Assembly (NCBI GenBank): GCA_945910005.1
Contig: OX246744.1
Location: 46,476,623 to 46,540,622 of the forward strand
DNA from: Isoperla grammatica
Lineage: Eukaryota > Arthropoda > Insecta > Plecoptera > Perlodidae
DNA length: 64,000 nucleotides
Reading direction: 5' to 3'
The first letter of the stretch is position 1, and every line of letters begins with the position of its first letter. Shown in pieces: positions 57,230 through 64,000 of this stretch. A program made the translations under genes and the position numbers. Below the pieces are notes generated by a model. It was not told the origin of the DNA. It was given only the letters and a program-made list of their open reading frames with translations, and did not search any database.

Positions 57230-57510
57230 AATATCTAAATAAATAAATAAATAATAAATAAATCCAAATTTAGAGTCTACCCACTCAGTAATGAAACTGA
57301 TTTGCAGTGGGGGACTTTAATTTAAAGCGACTAAACCAACCCTGTAAGCTCCAAACACCATCGACGAGTAAGCGATAACCAATCAAAGATCTATATTTCA
57401 AATATGAAACACATGAATCAGTGATTGGACAGCGCGAACACCTGCGGACAAATGCCAGAATCAACAAGGCTGATTCAGAACAACTTTGAATTTATTGAGT
57501 GCTTTTCATT
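57230..57510 (-). repeat. Repeat C copy
   Basis: Nearly full length on the - strand, with an (ATTT)n tail at 57236-57262; retains the 60-codon frame. Confidence 0.9.
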
Positions 57511-57534
57511 TTTCTTGAAGTACGGATACACTAT

Positions 57535-57632
57535 GGTTTATCTAGATAACTGATAAAGATAACTACATAAAACTTATCAAGATAAGATAAAAGACAACAC
57601 ATGTTATCTAGATAAGGTTATGTAGATAAGTC
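57535..57632. promoter_or_regulatory. Cluster of GATA/TTATC motifs
   Basis: About eleven gataa/ttatc words in 100 bp, including three ttatctagataa-type palindromes. Could be GATA-factor binding sites or simple low-complexity sequence. Confidence 0.35.
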
Positions 57633-57689
57633 ACCGCTTACATGTACAGCAATATACCACAAAGCTAGATACAGTCAAGTTCCAAAGTA

Positions 57690-57785
57690 AACAAACCCCA
57701 GCCCGAACCGGAACTAGAACCCGGACCTCCTGTATTGGAAGCAGATGTAAGCCCACTTGACTAACAAGCCACACAGACTCGCATA
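57690..57785 (-). repeat. SINE-B copy
   Basis: On the - strand: gtggcttgttagtcaagtgg, tgcttccaatacaggaggt, ccgggttctagttccggttc. Confidence 0.75.
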
Positions 57786-57825
57786 CGTGTGCTATATCCA
57801 CACAACCAGGAACGCCCGAGCTCAC

Positions 57826-57881
57826 CCGAGACGATGTCGTTAAAGAAGCCCTTGATGAAAGTTAGTTCCAGGAAGAGAATA
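57826..57881 (-). other. Weak candidate exon
   Basis: On the - strand an open segment ILFLELTFIKGFFNDIVS lies between an acceptor-like tatag and a good donor (CTCGG|gtgagc). Its composition is protein-like, but I do not recognise it and the acceptor is poor. Confidence 0.15.
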
Positions 57882-57885
57882 CTAT

Positions 57886-58264
57886 ACTTTGTACTCCCTC
57901 GTATCGAAGGTCACAGTGCATGACGTCATCTAACATATCTCACAGGCTGTGGGTTTGCCAGTAGCAACCCCATATTATTAAGGTTAAAATCACCCGGTAT
58001 CAAGGGAAGCCATGACAGGGTGGTTTAATATCCGGTTTATTTCTGTGTCATATCATCCCATCTATAATCGTAGAAAGCCTCGAACCCGATTCCATTCCTT
58101 GATTGATCACACTTTGATTTCTGCGAGGTTCTGCACCCTTAGAGGCAGAGTTACCCCTCACCTAGATGCAGCCGGTAGGGGCGGGGGGGGGGGGGGGGGG
58201 TAGCGATCTCTCTCCCCTCATTATTTTTTGAAAGCAAACATATCGAAGGTTTTCACGAAGTCAC
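57886..58264. other. No gene; G run
   Basis: A G run of about 18 at 58183-58200. No exon seen. Confidence 0.5.
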
Positions 58265-58490
58265 GAACCGTAAAACAATGCGCATGGCGGCAATATTGCT
58301 GATATGATTACGTTACAATGGAGAAACAGTTGAAGCCAATTATCGTAGAAACAAACATCTCATTTTGTTAAAAGAAAAACTTGATTTGTTTGGTAATTTC
58401 TGATTTAGCTTTAATATTCATAATCATAAAAACTTCTTTTATTCAATTTAAAAATCATCCACCCTCATCTTCTCGGTTATGTAAAATTCA
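58265..58490 (+). pseudogene. Broken copy of the 45.35-kb candidate exon
   Basis: atggcggcaatattgctgat then a stop, with gagaaacagttgaagccaat and gtagaaacaaa matching 45375-45460. The downstream AT-rich flanks also align loosely. Direct evidence of a duplicated sequence unit. Confidence 0.55.
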
Positions 58491-58687
58491 GAAAATTCAA
58501 TATGGCCGCTGTGACTTCACGTGAAAACTATTAATATTACCACGAACAGCCTAGTGAGTGTTAATACAACAACAATAGAACACTCGCTTATCTTGTACTC
58601 GTGGCCGTTTCAGTGAAGGTGTAAACGACATTATCACTGTGTGACTGAACCAACACTATAGATGCCCTGTTTATCTCTTTTGCCGTC

Positions 58688-58950
58688 GCAGCGCCACATG
58701 TATTGTGGCTATAGTTGAGAAACTGTAAGAATGACGGCCCCCTCCATATCCCCTCCACTGCTACCCGACCCCCACAACTCCATGACAACCCGACAAAATG
58801 AAATACGTAACTGAAAATCAGTTTGTTTCAGTTGTTCAATGTTCAGTTTGTTGTTTCGTGGAGTTGAGGGGGTCGGGTAGCAGTGGTGGGGATAAGGAGG
58901 GGGCCGTCATTCTTACAGTTTTCTCAACTATAACACAGATAGCGCTGCTA
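58688..58950. mobile_element. Foldback element with about 75-95-bp arms
   Basis: Left arm 58709-58783 (tagttgagaaactgtaagaa, tgacggccccctcc) is mirrored at 58858-58931 (ggagggggccgtcattctta). gcagcgcc/agcgctgc outside the arms may extend them. No target-site duplication seen. Confidence 0.8.
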
Positions 58951-59013
58951 AGCAACCTCCTCACGGTAACATTGACGATCTAACAATAACACAACAATGA
59001 TCAATTGACAACC

Positions 59014-59113
59014 AAAATCCTCCTCATAATAGTATATTTTCTTGCCACCAGAATCCATCTAGTCAATTTTGAGTGTCCAATAGTAAAACATGGATCTATA
59101 CATTGTATTGTTG
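59014..59113 (+). other. Weak candidate exon with hydrophobic start
   Basis: Open segment with KILLIIVYFLATRIHLVNF and ECPIVKHGSIHCIV, ending at a good donor (TTG|gtaaga). No ATG in frame. Faintly like the small frame at 27.0 kb (KHGxxxCI). Could be part of an unrecognised secreted protein or chance. Confidence 0.15.
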
Positions 59114-59281
59114 GTAAGAGAGAGGCCCTAAAGATGATACGTTGTGATTGGCTCACCGAGTCACGTGGGTTCGACAAACATGACTAGCAGATCTGCTGTG
59201 CTGTAAACATGGTAGTCATGGTAGCCGACAATAACATGGCCACTCTCTTACACAAATATCTCTAATAAATTGTATTCTTAG

Positions 59282-59488
59282 AATCGCGTCGACAACGTCT
59301 CGATCAACAGACGCAGTATCGACACCGACTGGGGACAATTAACTGAAGACCTACGAGGATTGGTCGGAGGCTTCGATGCACTCTTGTGTGACGTCACAAG
59401 TCAATCAATGCACTGGGATGTTCACTTCCGGGGGGGGTTACAAACAATTGGTGCAACCGTGTTTATCTGGGGCTCAATGGCGGCTGTT
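59282..59488 (+). other. Weak candidate exon
   Basis: After tattcttag an open frame of about 110 codons begins NRVDNVSINRRSIDTDWGQL, TEDLRGLVGGFDALLCDV. The first 40 codons have GC-rich third positions unlike the surrounding AT-rich DNA. A possible donor (GTT|gtaagt) is at about 59487. No family recognised. Confidence 0.22.
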
Positions 59489-59617
59489 GTAAGTTGCGCG
59501 TGGTGGCCATACTGGAGGCAACGCCGCCATGTTTGTTCTTCTTCCGAAACAAAACACGACCACATGGCTATTTTTATATTTGTAACTATCCCTTTTAAGG
59601 TGAAGGTATCTAGGTAA

Positions 59618-60849
59618 CTTAACTTTTTTAAATTAAGTTTTTTTGATGAAGGTTGATAAATATTGATATGATGTCTGCAAAAAGAGGTTTTAAAAAAATT
59701 ACACTTTTATAGTTTATATAGTTTTTTAGTTTTACGTGTACCGATAGCTTCAAAAGTCTTTACGTTCATGTACTAACACCTCTAGACTATATTTGTCAAG
59801 TACACGAAAATGTAATATGCTAGGTTGCTATCTTAGGAATGATGGTATACAATTTTAAAACACAATTATGTGACCGGTTTTTTTTAATGAATTTTTTCGT
59901 GTCCCGGTGAAAAGGCACTTGAGTATATGCTGTTTTTACTATTCCATAACTTAATTATGAAAAGAGTCACTTACATGAAATAAAGTGCATATCATGCGCT
60001 CGACCCTTATCTTCCCAAAATGCTTGCAGTCTCAAGCCTTCGTAGCTCGAGTGTTGGTGGTTTACGTACACGGATGTAAAGCGCACCAGTTTGCTCGTGT
60101 CGCAGTCCAGCCGTAACTACTTTACGGGTCTAGACAGGTAATTTGCGCGAAGAAATTGTCTCCTTGTGTCCTAGCACCGCTCAACAGTAGTTGAGAACGC
60201 AAATGTACAGATGCAATCCAAGTATTGGAGGGAAACATGACACCAAGTGAGCGGAGCGGCGCCTCGCCGGGCGTGACCTTGCTTTGACCAGAGCCTGAGC
60301 TCGACTGAAATCAGAACGAAGCGCGCGGAGGTCGGTCGGTGTTGCGGAAGTGGGGGGAGGAGGGGTACACTTCATAAGTCACACATACACATTTACAAGT
60401 AATTCCTAGCAAAAGTGTTTTTTTCAGGGGGGGGGGGGGGGGTAGATTCACCTTAATATTCTTATACATCTTTTCTATCTGTCTTCTCATTTTTCTATGC
60501 AATATTTTAATAACAGTTCCTAACTAACTCATATTTCGTAATTACCACAATCTAATTATAAATATAATTCCCATGAGTAAATATACAATTAAAATACTGG
60601 AATTACTTTTTAATTGCCCTTAATTATTGCATTAAGCGCGGAGAGGGATTTATTAAAGCTGAAATTCCAAGCAACTGTTCTTAGATATCTTTGGTTTGGA
60701 TACGATTACTTTGAGGTTTCTGACTACAACTAGGAGCATTACATTAACTACGACGCCTAAATGTTGATGTTACTTTTAAATTATTAATTTAACCGGTTTT
60801 GGACTATGCTGAATGTGTTATACTAAAATTAATATAGACACGTTGGGGC
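59618..60849. other. No gene seen
   Basis: A 16-base G run at 60427-60442; locally GC-rich at 60240-60350. No convincing exon. Confidence 0.5.
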
Positions 60850-61128
60850 TTAAATAAAATACATAAAAATAAATAAATTCACATTTAGAGTCTACCCACT
60901 CAGTAACGAACTGATTTTCAGTGGAGGATTTTAATTTAAAGCGACTAAACCAACCCCGTAGGCTCCGAACACCATCGACGAGTGAGCGATAACCAATCAA
61001 AGATCGATATTTCAAATACGAAACACATGAATCAGTGATTGGACAGTGCGAACACCTGCGGACAGATGCCAGAATCAACAAGGCCGATTCAGAACAACTT
61101 TGAATGTATTGAGTGCTTCGTTGGTCTA
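60850..61128 (-). repeat. Repeat C, full-length copy
   Basis: On the - strand it runs from caacgaagcactcaatacat to gactctaaatgtgaatttat and an (ATTT)n tail. Confidence 0.9.
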
Positions 61129-62087
61129 AACATTGTTTCATTATCAATCGCTGGATAACGGACCGGTTAGTCTCTTAAGAAACCGGTTAAAAAACTCTTT
61201 TTTTTTAATGTTAAACTTATAACGCCCGTATCTCTTCACCCCAACAACCACTAATCTCGACTCTTGACAGAAAGTTGTCTTGCGGGAAGTTGAAATGGGA
61301 GAGAACTGGACAGAGGAGCAGTAGGGATGTTAGAACCTTTGGGATTGGAGGGGCGGGAGGGGGGGGGGGGGACAGCGATGATGACGATATTTGGGTTTCA
61401 CGTCACATATTTTTGCCACTTGGCTAATCGAGACGATGAGTGTGTGAAACGAAGATGAAAACAAGCGCCACATGTCCGAATCAGATCCATTACACATCGC
61501 GGGGGTCGTCATAAGGGGAGTCCGGCAAGGGGGGTGAGGGCCAACTGGGGGGTGGGGGAGAATCTTCAGTGGGACAGTGGGGGGAAAGGGACAGGGACAG
61601 GGTACACGAGAACGCGTCTTCTGTCAGGCGGGAAAGCGGGGGCGGTAACTTTGATACGACGTAACTCTCCGACTCCCGAACAATCGGTTTACGTAATAAA
61701 AATCATAGACATGGATTGTCCATATACACGAAATTATAATTACTGTCATTAATTGTTATATTGACATAAAAACTAAAAACCCTATTTATTTAGCTCCACA
61801 TAGGATTGACATTTCCATGAAATTCGCGATTATGCGACTAGTGGAAAAATCGTCTTTCAGGATGGCGACCGTAGTCCGTACGCTCACACCTTCAAACAGG
61901 TATATCAGGGTACACAAAGTCTTTTAGCGCTGGATGCCACGTCTGGCGGTGGTCACTCTACGGACTAAACCGGAGTATTGTTTGAAAGCTTTCACGCCTA
62001 CCCTATCTGCAAGCCGCTTAGCCCTTAATCCTTTAACCTAAGTCATTTTGCACGAACCCTTCTTAAGCGGTGAGTGACTGCAGACAC
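61129..62087. other. No gene; G run and low-copy repeat
   Basis: G run at 61359-61371. 61465-61545 matches 5395-5500 inverted. No exon seen. Confidence 0.5.
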
Positions 62088-62330
62088 CGATAGAGGTGGC
62101 TCAGCGGTGAGACGCGAGACTCTCATTCGAGAGGTCTGCGGTTCGATTCCGGCCACCGGCAGTCCTGACTTAAGGTTTTTCCGAGGTTTTTCTCAGTCGT
62201 AAAGGCGAATGCTTGGATTGAGTCATACTATCAGCCCTCGGGCATTCCTCAAGTACAGCAATACCTCAGTTAGTCCTGAAGAGAGACATTAATTCCTAAT
62301 GGGCAGGTTCCCTTCGATAAATTGTTATTA
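62088..62330 (+). repeat. SINE-A, full-length copy
   Basis: accgatagaggtggctcagc, gcggttcgattccggccacc, cctgacttaaggtttttccg, ATT-type tail (aaattgttatta). Confidence 0.92.
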
Positions 62331-62335
62331 AATCT

Positions 62336-62425
62336 CTTTGGTCTACTGGGTTTACTCGTGTTTCCAATGCAGAAGGTCCAGGGTTCGATTGCCGGTTAGG
62401 GCTGGGGTTTGCTAATTGTGGAAAT
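62336..62425 (+). repeat. SINE-B copy directly behind SINE-A
   Basis: tttggtctactgggtttact, tttccaatgcagaaggtcc, agggttcgattgccggtta; A-box half degraded. Confidence 0.78.
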
Positions 62426-62769
62426 CACTTAAATCCATCTACATGATACTGGGCCCAGATTCATAAAAGTGCCCAAGTGCTAAGACGTCCTAGTTTAGGC
62501 AAATCTTAGTGGTATAAATCACGCATATGTCGTTCTGCAATTTCATAAAGACAATATATAGTCAAATATTTTTTTTGAATGCGTAGTTAGGAGAACTTAG
62601 AGTTGGGCATCTTTGTGAATCCAGGTGAAATGGTGACATTGTGGAAGTCACAACAACGAAGCACATAGTAAATGGTACAAACATCCCCCACTAGAAGTCA
62701 GTTATTTTTAAATTAGTAGATAATAAATACTCGATGTATGTATTTATTTATCTCAATTCTCAACAAGAA
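62426..62769. other. No feature
   Basis: AT-rich, no exon or repeat recognised. Confidence 0.45.
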
Positions 62770-62885
62770 AACCCCTCGTTAAGTGTTAACAGACGGTTTA
62801 AGTCTCATATAACTGTATTTGGTGGAGGCGCCGGGTAGACACAGTAACCATATTGTGTTTAGAGGCGGACAACAAGACGTGGTGA
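62770..62885 (+). mobile_element. LTR-retroelement remnant (LTR end, primer site, leader)
   Basis: cgttaagtgttaacagacgg, tttaagtctcatataactg, TGGTGGAGGCGCCGGGTA (62820-62837), then ttgtgtttagaggcggacaa, all matching the inverted copy at 47.97-48.11 kb. Confidence 0.55.
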
Positions 62886-62908
62886 GCTGTCGTAGAGACT
62901 CATAGCAA

Positions 62909-62935
62909 CCAAGTAAGCAAGTAAGTAAGTAAGTA

Positions 62936-62982
<47 letters not shown>

Positions 62983-62983
62983 G

Positions 62984-63037
<54 letters not shown>

Positions 63038-63371
63038 CAAGGAAGTATTAAACAAGTAAGTAAGTAAGCAAGTAAGCATGTTGATTCTGGCATTTGTTCG
63101 CAGGTGTTCGCACTGTCCAATCACTGACACTTATGTTTCCTATGTGAAATATCTATCTTTGATTGGTTATCGCTCACTCGTCGATGGTGTTCGAAGCCTA
63201 CAAATCTGTGCCTACAGGGTTGGTTTAGTCACTTCAAATTAAAGTCCCCCACTGCAAATCAGTTTAGTTACTGAGTGGGTAGACTCTAAATGTGAATTTA
63301 TTTATTTAAGTAAGCAAGCAAGCAATAAAGTAAGTAAGTAAGCAAGTATGTAAGTAAGTATGTAAGTAAGT
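62909..63371. repeat. (AAGT)n microsatellite interrupted by repeat C
   Basis: aagtaagt units at 62909-63081 and 63307-63371 with aagc variants. Repeat C sits between, which suggests insertion into the array, or array growth on both sides of it. Confidence 0.95.
63082..63308 (+). repeat. Repeat C copy inside the AAGT microsatellite
   Basis: From ttgattctggcatttgttcg to aatgtgaatttatttattt; carries a small internal insertion (atctgtgcctaca) after gaagcctac. Confidence 0.92.
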
Positions 63372-64000
63372 TTGTGAGCTGTCTTAGGCCGTCATAGCAA
63401 CGAAGTAAGCAAGCGAAGCAGTTCTTGCAACTGATTGGATAGACAATAAATATGGTTATTTATTTAATTATTTCATTTTATTTTAGGTAAAACGGTGGGT
63501 TACAATCATTTTACAGTATCGATACGAATAAAATTCACGCCCAATCTTCTCTACCAAATGTTGTTAAAGTATCGTTAGGTTTGATTCGTCCTTAAAGAAT
63601 GAAGAAACATATTTGTATTTCTTTAACTTTATCGGTTTGAAGTTTGTTTTTGTTGTGATAACTCTTCTTTGTTGATATAATTATAACGAGTTATGTAAAA
63701 ATGTATCCGTGATGGATTTCTCTCTAGCTGTTTCTTTTTCTAGTTCAGCACTACTTATTGTTCGTGCTTTTGATTCATTGCTAATTCATATTATATCTAC
63801 CCGTACTAAACCCATCTTTGTACCAGCGATTGTATGATTCGTGCACCGGAAAGATAACAGATCATTTTCCAAAAACATATTTTACCAATGAAAGTGAGTT
63901 AACACAATATAACAAAAGTTCAAATTTCAGACTTCGTTTTTCCTTCCAAAATTATGTTAAGTAGTTTTCTGCGCACTATCGCTATTAATGTGACGCTGTT
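63372..64000. other. No gene seen
   Basis: AT-rich to the window edge, nothing recognised. Confidence 0.5.

Noticed and set aside
62779..63130. LLTYLLTY-repeat protein
   Set aside because: Translation of the (AAGT)n microsatellite.

Overview
This is animal nuclear DNA, almost certainly from an arthropod. It has spliced genes with GT-AG (and one GC-AG) introns, tRNA-derived SINEs, LINEs, hAT-like and foldback elements, an LTR retrotransposon, long homopolymer tracts and large tandem arrays. The three genes I recognise are typical of arthropods: an IA-2 (ICA512/PTPRN-type) receptor tyrosine phosphatase, an ORMDL sphingolipid regulator, and an allatostatin-C-type neuropeptide precursor of the AST-CCC kind. 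The peptide is known from insects and crustaceans; the sequence alone does not let me choose between them.

Layout. (1) 0.6-7.9 kb, + strand: the last five exons of IA-2, covering most of its PTP domain, with a long 3' UTR. Directly upstream of the first visible exon is a 135-bp tandem array. Its units are copies of the 5' part of that exon plus its 3' splice site. There are 17 acceptor/exon heads, and only the last continues into a complete exon. (2) 8-16 kb: no recognisable gene, several foldback/hAT-like elements. (3) 16.0-23.0 kb, - strand: ORMDL, three coding exons (152 aa) plus a likely 5' UTR exon. Its 5.2-kb second intron holds a 5'-truncated LINE and a 2.87-kb gypsy-type element with identical LTRs and most of pol missing. 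(4) 23-27.8 kb: repeats, SINEs and a doubtful small secreted ORF. (5) 27.8-37.8 kb, - strand: AST-CCC, signal-peptide exon at 37.7 kb and mature-peptide exon at 27.9 kb. The 9.6-kb intron contains a 23-bp minisatellite abutting the 3' splice site, an 18-copy array of 16-bp units (16 carry a perfect palindromic CRE, TGACGTCA), an inverted repeat pair, SINEs and a hAT-like element. (6) 39.8-45.1 kb: a 5.2-kb satellite of about 119 units of 44 bp. (7) 45-64 kb: mostly repeats, including a well-preserved LINE with a 12-bp target-site duplication, seven copies (window-wide) of an unclassified ATTT-tailed retroposon-like family, hairpins, LTR-element remnants with a tRNA-Ala-like primer site, and a few weak candidate exons.

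The points most worth following are: the IA-2 exon-fragment array, whose unit-to-unit differences are mostly synonymous in the IA-2 frame; the CRE array inside the intron of a somatostatin-like neuropeptide gene; and the fact that both genes have a tandem array fused to a 3' splice site. Part of the evidence is family knowledge recalled without searching, and exon borders are read from splice consensus and homology, not transcripts.
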